Shown here one piece after another: positions 16,300 through 23,697 of a stretch of 51,254 bases of DNA. The first letter of the stretch is position 1. Each line of letters opens with the position of its first letter. A program made the translations under genes and the position numbers. The notes beneath the pieces were generated by a model. That model saw nothing but the letters and a program-made list of their open reading frames with translations, had not been told where the DNA came from and ran no database searches. Source of the stretch: an uncultured Clostridia bacterium (GTDB lineage: Bacteria; Bacillota; Clostridia; Christensenellales; Pumilibacteraceae); NCBI GenBank assembly GCA_947175335.1, contig CAMWMF010000013.1:1-51254 (forward strand). Direction: 5' to 3'.

Positions 16300-17613
16300 A
16301 TGAAAATTGAAGAGTATTTGATTAATCCTATTGAGACATATATCAAAACAGAGCGATATATAAATGACGGATCTCCAAGTGGATTTTCTGAACAAAATAA
16401 AACATCTCCGGAAACATCTCCGAGAAGCAGTATCCTGTCGTTTGACATCTATTCGTTTGAACTAAACGAAGGTGTCACCGTAGAGAATATTGGGGCCCCG
16501 CATAACTTTAAAATTCCTAATAATATAATATATGTTCACCCCGATATGATCTCAGAACCTATTTGGAGTAAAGAATATTATCATCAATGTGCTGGCGTAG
16601 AAGTTAGTCCTACTGCCAGTGGCCGAACGGTTCTTGCCCGGGGCCAAACTCCTTTTTTTATTAAACTAGCATATCCAAAATGTTTAGGTCGGTTAATTAG
16701 ACACATGGGTAGAGACAAGATTCTATCGGCATGTGAAGTAACAAAACATTTGATGCAGGCCGTTGAGTCTAGGAAAACAAATCCAAAATTCTCGTTTTTG
16801 CGCGAGGATTATGGACGTGTGGCATATATACCTGCGGTTTCGGATATGGATCAAACATATCCATTGGTAAACGGCTTCTATGAATGGGGGATGCTGTTAA
16901 GAGAGTTTAAACCCTATCCTTACATTAACGAAAACGAATTTTTATTACCGTTTTTTGCCTTGTTTGGCAAAGAATATATTCCGGGCAGTTTAACCTCTGC
17001 AGCGCATCAGGATTTACCACTTGTTTTGCAACTTTATCAGCGGCAAACGCAATATAAAAAATTAGAGGAATATTTACTACAAGAAGTCTTGTTTCCACTT
17101 TTTGATACATACTTTGATGCATTATTATTGGCGGGAATTGAATTAGAAGCACATTCGCAAAATATGTTGATAAGTCTCGATAATAATCTTCGGGTTTCGA
17201 GAATAGTATGCCGAGATTTGGAGTCTGCTGGTAGAGATGGCACATTAATGGAATATTTGCACATTCCTTTTCAAAAACTTTGTCCTTACAAATATAATTA
17301 TTTAACTGATATAGAGCCTGATCAGAAGTATCCGAAATGGCAAATTACCCATAGCTTTATGTTTGATTTCAAATTAGGCGAATATTTGGTTTCCCCATTA
17401 TTGAGTTGCTGCAAAGAGTATTGTGATGAACTTAATCTGTCTAAAATCGAGGAAGATATCAAAGAATATAACGAACACTTTATTTCCATGTTGCCTAAAG
17501 ATTTCTTTCCTCCCGAGTGGTGCCACTATGAAAAAATAAATTTTGAAAAAGAAGGAAAAAAACGTGAATACATCTGGCAGAAAAATCCGAAATATCGAAG
17601 AGTTCGAAATTGA
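16300..17613 (+). CDS. Shortened IucA/IucC-type NIS synthetase
   Basis: The 437-aa protein looks like an NRPS-independent siderophore (NIS) synthetase, the enzyme class that adenylates a carboxylate and condenses it with an amine or alcohol. Conserved spots are SPTASGRT (residues 103-110, the ATP-binding S-x-x-S-x-R-T region), FIKLAYPKCLGRLIR (120-134), AAHQDLPLVLQLY (234-246), EAHSQN (283-288) and CRDLES (304-309). It is about 150 residues shorter than typical family members, mostly at the N-terminus. I chose ATG 16300 behind AGGAG. No other siderophore genes (acyl carrier, hydroxylase, exporter, receptor) are near, so the product may not be a siderophore. The next gene overlaps its 3' end by 50 bp. 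Confidence 0.75.
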   Translation: MKIEEYLINPIETYIKTERYINDGSPSGFSEQNKTSPETSPRSSILSFDIYSFELNEGVTVENIGAPHNFKIPNNIIYVHPDMISEPIWSKEYYHQCAGVEVSPTASGRTVLARGQTPFFIKLAYPKCLGRLIRHMGRDKILSACEVTKHLMQAVESRKTNPKFSFLREDYGRVAYIPAVSDMDQTYPLVNGFYEWGMLLREFKPYPYINENEFLLPFFALFGKEYIPGSLTSAAHQDLPLVLQLYQRQTQYKKLEEYLLQEVLFPLFDTYFDALLLAGIELEAHSQNMLISLDNNLRVSRIVCRDLESAGRDGTLMEYLHIPFQKLCPYKYNYLTDIEPDQKYPKWQITHSFMFDFKLGEYLVSPLLSCCKEYCDELNLSKIEEDIKEYNEHFISMLPKDFFPPEWCHYEKINFEKEGKKREYIWQKNPKYRRVRN

Positions 17614-18535
17614 AACGAATGCTCTTATTGATTATCTAAGCATACAGGTAGATTTGAATGTTAAAGGTGTTTTTTCTACTTTTAACGATGTAACTGTTTG
17701 CCAAACATTCAATGGTGGCGATTGTCTTCAAGAAGTGCGGTCGCTTAGCAAATTCGTTTTAGGGATGTGTATAGGCGTACTTCACGAAATTGATTCGTCA
17801 TCATTTCCTATAGAAATGGAAATATGGCCATATATAAAAATGCATTATAACGGAAAAGTGCTGCCTGCACCATCCACTGAATTGAAACAAGCAAAAGTGT
17901 GGCATTTATTAACTCAAACAATAGGATTTGAAAAAAAAGAATTGCTCTTTAGTCATACCGTTAAGGATATCAACCCAGAACTCTATCTTGACTATTTGTT
18001 AAAGGAGCCAATAATTTATGAAAATGGCGAAAAGTTTTGTTATTCGAATGCGAGTGCATATTTGCTTTCTGTGGTATTTCAGCAGTTCCTTGGCATGAAT
18101 CTTTATGATTTTGCAATTGACAAATTATTTAATCCATTGAAGATAGATTCGCATGAATGGGGTAATTATGGTTCATATTGCTGTGGGGCAACAGGATTAA
18201 AGTTGCACTGTAAAGATATACATAAGTTGGGAATATTAGTCTTGAAAAACGGAGTTTGGAATAACCGAAGAATTATTCATTCGGAATACTTAAAAGACAT
18301 GACTTCTGCTAAGGTAAAAATAGAAGATCCCACATTTGTAAACAAACCGCTATCGCCGACGCATTATGGATATTTTACTTTTATAGATAAAGAAAAGAAT
18401 TACTTCGCAAATGGCGCAAGGGGTAAATATATTGTTGTTCTACCAGAAAAATCATTAGTTTTAACAGTCATAGCAGATACATCTGCAACTACTTTATTAC
18501 AAAACATTATAAAAAATTATATAGACAGATTTTAA
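17564..18535 (+). CDS. Beta-lactamase-fold serine hydrolase
   Basis: The 323-aa protein belongs to the class C beta-lactamase / serine hydrolase family (esterases, D-aminopeptidases, transpeptidase relatives). The SxxK motif is S60-L-S-K63 and the Y-x-N motif is Y160-S-N162; a GARGK near the end replaces the usual third motif (KTG or HxG). There is no signal peptide, so it is probably cytoplasmic, unusual for a penicillin-recognising enzyme. I prefer GTG 17564, which has GAAGG seven bases upstream; a TTG at 17543 would add seven residues. It is the last gene of the operon and overlaps the NIS synthetase. It could hydrolyse or transacylate the synthetase product. Confidence 0.82.
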   Translation: MNTSGRKIRNIEEFEIETNALIDYLSIQVDLNVKGVFSTFNDVTVCQTFNGGDCLQEVRSLSKFVLGMCIGVLHEIDSSSFPIEMEIWPYIKMHYNGKVLPAPSTELKQAKVWHLLTQTIGFEKKELLFSHTVKDINPELYLDYLLKEPIIYENGEKFCYSNASAYLLSVVFQQFLGMNLYDFAIDKLFNPLKIDSHEWGNYGSYCCGATGLKLHCKDIHKLGILVLKNGVWNNRRIIHSEYLKDMTSAKVKIEDPTFVNKPLSPTHYGYFTFIDKEKNYFANGARGKYIVVLPEKSLVLTVIADTSATTLLQNIIKNYIDRF

Positions 18536-18695
18536 CCGCATATATTGGTACTCTTTGTCGTGAGGTTATGTTCAAAATCATTTCAATTAATTATCTACAC
18601 GTAGTTTATCAATATAGAGTAATACAATGAGAAAAAAATATGTTGCATAATGTACTTTAAAGGTTCGACATTGGTTGTTGTCAGTCCACTAATCA

Positions 18696-18736
18696 AAACC
18701 TAAACGAATTCTTTGTTATTTGTTTGGGTTTTTATT
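18696..18736 (+). terminator. Intrinsic terminator after the seven-gene operon
   Basis: AAACCTAAAC / GTTTGGGTTT stem with a 16-nt loop, followed by TTATTTT. Confidence 0.7.
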
Positions 18737-18756
18737 TTAAAATAAATGATAATACT

Positions 18757-19023
18757 ATGAGTAAATTTTTAGGGAGTAAAACTTTTGTTTTAGTCAGCAC
18801 ATTACTTACGCTTGTAATCGGCGGAATTGTCGGTAGGCTCATGGGTTATGAACCAATAGTTGCCGGATATGTTTCAACTCATACAAAATATGTTTTTCAA
18901 ATCCGCTTGGCTTGTGGCTATTGGCTTCTTGCTCTAATCATTACGTTTGTTGTTTTACTCTTGAGTATAACAATAAGAAATCAATACACCAATCGTATCG
19001 ATAAAACAGAAATTGAAAAATAG
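18757..19023 (+). CDS. Small two-helix membrane protein
   Basis: The 88-aa product has two hydrophobic segments (about residues 9-28 and 49-71) with a short loop containing GRLMGYEPIVAGYVSTHTK, and a charged C-terminal tail. I do not recognise it. The ATG at 18757 was chosen because the alternative TTG at 18724 lies inside the operon terminator. No convincing ribosome binding site is visible. It lies alone between two terminators near the right end of the island. Composition is AT-rich like the rest of the island. Confidence 0.5.
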   Translation: MSKFLGSKTFVLVSTLLTLVIGGIVGRLMGYEPIVAGYVSTHTKYVFQIRLACGYWLLALIITFVVLLLSITIRNQYTNRIDKTEIEK

Positions 19024-19055
19024 AATATTTTTGGTTACTACTTCTTATAATAAGA

Positions 19056-19088
19056 ATCGGCAAGTGTTTGCGCACTTGTCGATTTTAC
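19056..19088 (+). terminator. Intrinsic terminator, near-copy of the one at attR
   Basis: ATCGGCAAGTG / CACTTGTCGAT stem (one G-T pair), then TTTTACTTT. It closely resembles the terminator at 19373-19405, including the flanking bases. Confidence 0.8.
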
Positions 19089-19135
19089 TTTACGACTGAA
19101 TTTGTTAAAATCAGTCTCTTTTAATGGAGTTTCAT

Positions 19136-19219
19136 TTGCTAAAATACAAGGATGCATTTGGCTATGCTTTATGGGAATATTCGGAAAAAGCAGAGGGACA
19201 ATACAATTTTGGAGAGTAG
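19136..19219 (+). pseudogene. 27-codon fragment resembling a methyltransferase N-terminus
   Basis: A TTG at 19136 with TGGAG upstream opens a frame KYKDAFGYALWEYSEKAEGQ that ends at TAG 19217-19219. The start resembles small-molecule SAM methyltransferases (DAFGxxLxxYxxG). The end coincides with a copy of the GGGCAATACAA...GAGTAGCGC motif also seen at 21573 and 22765, so the fragment appears cut and fused to a repeat. Confidence 0.35.
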
Positions 19220-19330
19220 CGCGACAAAGTAAGGTACATTACATGGTAAAGCTATAAAAGAATTTGTTACATGAATTACAGTTACGATATTTTGTCGCGC
19301 GGTTCGCTAGCCGCTTGCGCAAAGCGCAAA

Positions 19331-19354
19331 GGCCGCCGCGAATTCGCGGCGGCC
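19331..19354. repeat. Perfect 24-bp palindrome abutting attR
   Basis: GGCCGCCGCG-AATT-CGCGGCGGCC, GC-rich in an AT-rich setting; its last two bases are the first two of the attR core. It may be a recombinase or accessory-protein site, or a leftover hairpin. Confidence 0.75.
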
Positions 19355-19369
19355 CTGTATTGCCCACCA
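19353..19369. repeat. attR: second copy of the 17-bp direct repeat
   Basis: CCCTGTATTGCCCACCA, identical to the tRNA-Val 3' end at 5195-5211. It carries no intact tRNA upstream, as expected for the distal end of an island integrated at a tRNA. Confidence 0.88.
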
Positions 19370-19372
19370 GAA

Positions 19373-19405
19373 ATCGGCAAGCGCGTAAGTGCTTGTCGAT
19401 TTTTA
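19373..19405 (+). terminator. Ancestral tRNA-Val terminator (now at the island's right border)
   Basis: ATCGGCAAGC / GCTTGTCGAT stem followed by TTTTTACTT, 4 bp after the attR CCA. Its position mirrors a terminator behind a tRNA gene. Confidence 0.75.
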
Positions 19406-19468
19406 CTTATTCACTCTTCACTCTTAACCACACCTATTTTCGGAGTGAATAGATAAAGTTTTTACTTT

Positions 19469-21271
19469 TCATATTAACGAATGTTTAATATACTCATATG
19501 CCATTACATCGGCAATCGGGTGAAAACAAACATTTTTATTCTTTAATTTGCAGTGTACGTTTTTATAAAAATCATTACATTCCGCCAATATCGCCAATTT
19601 CAAATGCGTGTTTTTTCTTTTGACGTATTTAATTATATTTGCTATGATGTTTTTTATAAGCACAATTAAAGACAATGAAGTAAAAATTATACTGAAAATG
19701 CTCGACAAGCTTTTTATAGTAAATTCGGCGCTTTTTAATTCTTTCAAGCCCATAAAAAATATCGCAAGCGCAAAAATCGAGGTAATTAAGTCTTTACTCT
19801 TTGATATCCACATAAACGCGGATTTTATAGAGTCGATAATACGCGAGAAAACATTTTTGTGCCGTTTTATTTTAACGCCGATAATTCTGCTGTTTTCGAA
19901 TTTTTCGGTGGCTTTTTTCTGCGTTTTGATTATTTGCGCCAAGTCATATTCCGTGTGACACTCACCTAAAATATTAAAATGAAATCTCCGTCGCGAAGCA
20001 TCCTTGCCGTTCAGATTCATTATCGACAAAAATGAAACGCCCTGCAACTCCCAATGGCTCGACGGGCAAATTATATTTAGCTCGGCTTCCGTTTCCCTTT
20101 CAAGCTCGCCCATAAAATCTATACGCGATTTATCGTCAACGTGAAGCGTGGGAATATCCTCATAAACAGATTGTTGGTAAAACCCGACGGTTTTATCGCA
20201 TATTTCGCTTTGCCCGTTTATCGAACAATAGTAAGTATTTGTATCGATCGTTTTTTGCCCGCGCTTGGCTAAAATCAAGTATCCGTCGGCTGTTATAATA
20301 TTACCGGAAACGGCTAAGTTGTGCGCGGAATACGACAGCTCGAGAAACGCATTAACCTTTGTCATAATGTTTTCACTCGAGCCGATGGAATTTTGTAAAT
20401 TATCTACCAGCTTATCTTCATGCTCGTCCATCTCCTCTAGGAGCGGCTTGTATTTTTCGAGAAGTCTGTGATTTTTAATGTATGAGCTGTCAAAAGCATC
20501 CATTGTAGCAAATGTCGAGCGCCCGAACTTAATTCCCAAGCTCATAACTTCCGCATTTGAGTATTCCATATTAAGCCACGAAAAATGTTTGACTCGCGGG
20601 AGCACACCGGAATAATAGCCTTTACCTTGAACCAATGATATACATTCGGCAGATAATTTTTCACGTATATTCTCTATATCTGCAACGCATTTTAATATCA
20701 ATTCCCCTTGCGTATTAATCAAAAAATTATCGTCCAAAGCATTAATGAATTGCTCGCTCGGTTGTCCGAGCAAACGAATACTATGCGATTGTTCATTAAC
20801 ATCGTAGTCTATATTTTTCGTTGCAACATTTGTTGCAATATTGCAGAATAGATCATAGCACTCTGAATTATTGCAAACAAAACTATGCCCGAACATCGTT
20901 GACATTTTGACCAACGTTTTAGCAAATAATGCTCTTGCATATTTGCGCATTGTCGACGGTACTGTAAATAGATGCGCACTATCATCAATAAATTTTTCAA
21001 ACACTTCACTATTTTTGAAATTACCGTTTTTTAAAGCGATGCAAATTTCATCAGTCCCGAATGCGGGCGTTAAACCATAGTAATATTCGCTTTCGACAAA
21101 AGGAATATCGTCCCCAACACCGTTTACTATTGAGCTTTCGCAATTATCGTATATGCCGACAATTGAAAGTTTTTTGTTCGGTTGTACTTCCATAAATGGG
21201 TAAATTATATTTATGTCGCCCTGTTTCGCATCGGCTTTAATTTTTTTACTTATTTCTGCAAACTCTTCCAT
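19469..21271 (-). CDS. Nudix-like domain protein with C-terminal membrane helices
   Basis: The 600-aa protein is unfamiliar as a whole. Residues around 330-430 resemble a Nudix fold: a strand AVSGNIITADGYLILAKRG, then GELERETEAELNI, which has the REx3EL core of a Nudix box but lacks the complete GX5EX7REUXEEXGU pattern. Two hydrophobic helices follow at about 505-525 and 535-560, then a basic tail. It may be a membrane-anchored nucleotide-binding protein. I chose ATG 21269-21271, which has AGGGGG upstream; a longer frame to 21334 lacks a site. It is the first host gene right of the island, facing it. Confidence 0.65.
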   Translation of the reverse strand: MEEFAEISKKIKADAKQGDINIIYPFMEVQPNKKLSIVGIYDNCESSIVNGVGDDIPFVESEYYYGLTPAFGTDEICIALKNGNFKNSEVFEKFIDDSAHLFTVPSTMRKYARALFAKTLVKMSTMFGHSFVCNNSECYDLFCNIATNVATKNIDYDVNEQSHSIRLLGQPSEQFINALDDNFLINTQGELILKCVADIENIREKLSAECISLVQGKGYYSGVLPRVKHFSWLNMEYSNAEVMSLGIKFGRSTFATMDAFDSSYIKNHRLLEKYKPLLEEMDEHEDKLVDNLQNSIGSSENIMTKVNAFLELSYSAHNLAVSGNIITADGYLILAKRGQKTIDTNTYYCSINGQSEICDKTVGFYQQSVYEDIPTLHVDDKSRIDFMGELERETEAELNIICPSSHWELQGVSFLSIMNLNGKDASRRRFHFNILGECHTEYDLAQIIKTQKKATEKFENSRIIGVKIKRHKNVFSRIIDSIKSAFMWISKSKDLITSIFALAIFFMGLKELKSAEFTIKSLSSIFSIIFTSLSLIVLIKNIIANIIKYVKRKNTHLKLAILAECNDFYKNVHCKLKNKNVCFHPIADVMAYEYIKHSLI

Positions 21272-21510
21272 ATTTGCCCCCTGTAACTTAATATTGAATA
21301 GTTTTATTATATCAAAATGTATGTAATAAATCAACCATAAATATTTAATTAAAACTTCATTTTACGTTACCATTGCTCACAATAGCTACACTAATAATAT
21401 ATAATTGATGTTCTTAGGCAAAGAAGAAATCCATCTTACATGTGACTATGATAATGTCCCGTCTTAAAACACGCTTGAATTGACTTATTCGAATTACCGT
21501 AAAATATTCG

Positions 21511-21598
21511 TTTTAGGTTACGACTGCTCCACTTACACACACGGACGCCGAGGCGCCCGTTTTTGCGTTGGTGGCAATACAAAGAAGGTGAGTAGCGC
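21511..21598. repeat. 88-bp repeat, copy A, with tRNA-Val-like core
   Basis: Begins TTTTAGGTT, contains a GC-rich hairpin ending GTTTTTGC, then GGCAATACAAAGAAGGTG and AGTAGCGC. Copy B at 22705-22791 has the same elements at the same spacing. Within it, TGGTGGCAATACA (21569-21581) is the reverse complement of the tRNA-Val 3' end with one base missing. Confidence 0.65.
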
Positions 21599-21638
21599 AC
21601 CCGCCACAGCGTGTGCAAATTATGATTATGATAAAAGA

Positions 21639-21667
21639 TTGCAAAACAGTTTTATTTGTGGTATGAT
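21639..21667 (+). promoter_or_regulatory. Promoter of the 334-aa gene
   Basis: TTGCAA (21639-21644), 17-bp spacer, TATGAT (21662-21667), 23 bp before the ATG. Confidence 0.6.
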
Positions 21668-21690
21668 AGAAAAAAATTCGGGAGCTAAAC

Positions 21691-22695
21691 ATGAAAATCG
21701 ACTATCAAAAAACCATCGACGAACTTAAAGAAAGCGGGCTTATCAAGCCCAATGACAAATATGCCGTTTGTTATTTCCATGCCGAAACCGTAAATTATGG
21801 AGTGATGTCAAAAGTCATAACGTCGACTGTGGACTATATTATTGCGGCAAACGCCGATGAATTAAAGCTGTTCGCTATACATAAGAAAACAGGCGAATAC
21901 ATCGGAGAAATGCTCACATTCAAAAAAGATGAAATTCGCTACGCAAAGAGAATTAAAGAAAGAAATTTCATATGGGCGTCGAAAGGTATTTTCGGCGGTC
22001 GGTACATAGGGATACGTTTTATAGCAGAAAAATTTACTCACGATTACGTAATACCCAAAAAGTTTAATGGCTTTGAGCAAATCGGCGCGAGGACGGAGCT
22101 TTTCGAATTTGTAAAAAACACTTACAATCCGTACTATACCGAATTGCAAAAATTATATAAGCAGGAAAAGGCGCACAAGGTTACATTAAACTATGCCGAC
22201 ATAGAAAAGAGCGCTTTGGCAAAAGATCCCGGCATAAACACCGTATCTATAGGTGGCGTGGATTTTGTAATAAAAGAGGACGCGCTGTTTTCGGCGTTTG
22301 GGCATTTCAAGGCCGACGCATACGGAACGGTCGACGGCATCGCAGTCAAATTCGATTTGGTGGAAAAAGCGTTTCTCGAAAATCACGTCGACGTTAATCC
22401 GGAGTATATCGAAAAAATAGCCGCGCTCTTACAAGGCTTTGAAGCACATTACAACACAATCGTCGACAGAATCGCATTGGAGACGGCGAATTATCTCAAC
22501 GCTCAAAATTTGCGCGACGAGCCGTACACGCAGGAGGAGGTCAAGCCCAATATCGACTCCAAAAGCATTAAGATAGCATTTCCCAATGACTGCGCGTTTT
22601 GCGCTTGGTTGGACGACGAATCGGCTTTCTACGTTGAGTACGACGACGGGAGTTATAGGGTAGACATCAGCACCGACGAAGAAAGCGATACTTGA
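21691..22695 (+). CDS. Hypothetical protein, 334 aa, flanked by repeats
   Basis: I do not recognise this protein. It is soluble, with no signal peptide. The N-terminal half is strand-rich, with alternating hydrophobic residues (YIIAANADELKLFAIHKKTG, IGIRFIAEKF) that look like a PH-like or beta-sandwich fold, and the C-terminal half is helical with an acidic end (DIEKSALAKD ... STDEESDT). ATG 21691 has CGGGAGC upstream and its own promoter. Two copies of the same 88-bp repeat bracket the gene and its promoter, so it might be a cassette inserted or moved as a unit. Base composition is nearer the host genes than the island. Confidence 0.7.
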   Translation: MKIDYQKTIDELKESGLIKPNDKYAVCYFHAETVNYGVMSKVITSTVDYIIAANADELKLFAIHKKTGEYIGEMLTFKKDEIRYAKRIKERNFIWASKGIFGGRYIGIRFIAEKFTHDYVIPKKFNGFEQIGARTELFEFVKNTYNPYYTELQKLYKQEKAHKVTLNYADIEKSALAKDPGINTVSIGGVDFVIKEDALFSAFGHFKADAYGTVDGIAVKFDLVEKAFLENHVDVNPEYIEKIAALLQGFEAHYNTIVDRIALETANYLNAQNLRDEPYTQEEVKPNIDSKSIKIAFPNDCAFCAWLDDESAFYVEYDDGSYRVDISTDEESDT

Positions 22696-22704
22696 TAATA
22701 TTAG

Positions 22705-22791
22705 TTTTAGGTTGCAATATTCAATTGGCAAATGCGCATCCATACGGGTGCGTTTTTGCATGGCGGGCAATACAAATAAGGTGAGTAGCGC
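22705..22791. repeat. 88-bp repeat, copy B
   Basis: TTTTAGGTT at 22705, hairpin GCGCA / TGCG with GTTTTTGC at about 22752, then GGGCAATACAAATAAGG and GAGTAGCGC to 22791. TGGCGGGCAATACA (22761-22774) matches the reverse complement of the tRNA-Val 3' end at 13 of 14 positions. A lone copy of the start (ATATTCATTTTAGGTT) recurs at 22833-22848. Confidence 0.65.
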
Positions 22792-22866
22792 GGCGAGAGT
22801 AAAGATGATACGCCGAGCGAAACATTGTAAATATATTCATTTTAGGTTTTTGTTTGCGATTAAGGC

Positions 22867-22895
22867 TTGCACTTGCATATATAACATGTTATAAT
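22867..22895 (+). promoter_or_regulatory. Promoter of the Cys-rich lipoprotein
   Basis: TTGCAC (22867-22872), 17-bp spacer, TATAAT (22890-22895). Confidence 0.65.
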
Positions 22896-22930
22896 GAACA
22901 TACAAACGGTCTTTAACTTTCGGGGAATAA

Positions 22931-23578
22931 ATGAAAAAAGCTCTGGTAATGATTTTAATATTATTGGTCACGGTCGCATTTGCACTTTGCGGATGCACTC
23001 GCTATGACTGTTCGACTTGTAATGATGAGGGACGAATTCGGTGTGAGGTTTGCAAAGGCAACTACAATGCGAACACTTGCACTTACTGCAACGGAACACT
23101 AAAAGAAAATTGCACGAGCTGTGACGGCAATGGACGTAAGATTTGTGCTATATGTTTAGGCACAGGCAACGACGAGTGCGTGTACTGCATCGGGTCGGGT
23201 AATTCCCGCTGTATAATGTGTTCGGGAACAGGTAAAGACCTCTGCTCTTATTGTTACGGGCTTGGGTATAAATATGATTACCTATCGCATACCAAAAAAA
23301 CTTGCATAATGTGTTACGGACTCGGGAGAAGGACTTGCACGTCATGCTTCGGGTCGGGTAAACAACGTTGTACATATTGTAGCGGGTCAGGTCATAAGGA
23401 TTGTTCGATATGTTTAGGGTTTGGATATCAAACGTGTTACGATTGTATATCGGGTATACGAGATTGCACGCACTGCATCGACGGAAAAGCAACGTGCCAA
23501 TATTGCACTTACGGCTATATCGACTGCCCGGATTGCTCCCCTCAAACGGAAACGGACGCTGACGCGCCCGCGTTATAA
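22931..23578 (+). CDS. Cysteine-rich lipoprotein with DnaJ-type CxxC repeats
   Basis: The 215-aa protein has a signal peptide (residues 1-21) ending in a lipobox LCGC, so Cys22 should be lipidated and the protein anchored outside the membrane. The rest is almost wholly made of CxxCxGxG-like units at about 12-13 residue spacing (CSTC, CEVC, CTYC, CTSC, CAIC, CVYC, CIMC, CSYC, CTSC and so on), of the kind that binds zinc in the DnaJ chaperone, followed by a short acidic tail. There is no J domain. An extracellular array of zinc-finger-type repeats is unusual; roles in metal binding or as a structural rod are possible. ATG 22931 has a weak GGGGAA site. It is a single gene with its own promoter and terminator. 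Confidence 0.85.
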   Translation: MKKALVMILILLVTVAFALCGCTRYDCSTCNDEGRIRCEVCKGNYNANTCTYCNGTLKENCTSCDGNGRKICAICLGTGNDECVYCIGSGNSRCIMCSGTGKDLCSYCYGLGYKYDYLSHTKKTCIMCYGLGRRTCTSCFGSGKQRCTYCSGSGHKDCSICLGFGYQTCYDCISGIRDCTHCIDGKATCQYCTYGYIDCPDCSPQTETDADAPAL

Positions 23579-23654
23579 TTGACATAAGGCAATCAAGTAG
23601 GGGAATTAAATGTTATATATACTCGAAGGTATGTTTTACGGATTAACTTTTTTG

Positions 23655-23685
23655 AAGGCGAACACGGATAAGTGTTTGCCTTTTA
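23655..23685 (+). terminator. Intrinsic terminator after the Cys-rich lipoprotein
   Basis: AAGGCGAACAC / GTGTTTGCCTT stem followed by TTTA; it also lies just beyond the stop of the converging minus-strand gene. Confidence 0.75.
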
Positions 23686-23697
23686 TATTAAAACCTC

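Larger units (their letters stand above)
5195..19369. mobile_element. Integrated genomic island at tRNA-Val
   Basis: Two copies of a 17-bp direct repeat taken from the tRNA-Val 3' end bound about 14.2 kb. Inside are a serine recombinase next to the tRNA, a STAND defence-like gene, remnants of an integrative-conjugative-type element, and a seven-gene biosynthetic-type operon. The gene-bearing parts are clearly more AT-rich than the host genes on both sides. There are no conjugation genes, so the island is not self-transmissible as it stands. The sequence right after the right copy (19373-19405) is an intrinsic terminator, as expected if it once followed the uninterrupted tRNA. A second, similar terminator at 19056-19088 suggests that the right end is composite. 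Confidence 0.82.
21272..21690. other. Intergenic region with a repeat and a promoter
   Basis: The first 200 bp are AT-rich and show nothing certain beyond the presumed promoter of the minus-strand gene. 21511-21598 holds repeat copy A, and 21639-21667 the promoter of the next gene. Confidence 0.5.

Noticed and set aside
16300-17613. Full siderophore (aerobactin or petrobactin) locus
   Set aside because: Only one NIS synthetase; no hydroxylase, acyltransferase, carrier, exporter or receptor gene is present.
18724-18756. TTG 18724 as start of the small membrane protein
   Set aside because: The position lies inside the operon terminator; ATG 18757 gives a cleaner N-terminus.
19264-19452. Plus-strand frame running through the attR and palindrome
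   Set aside because: It crosses the palindrome, att core and terminator; no ribosome binding site.
23609-23697. Small frame with AGGGGA and ATG after the Cys-rich lipoprotein
   Set aside because: It runs through a terminator and then antisense into the next gene.
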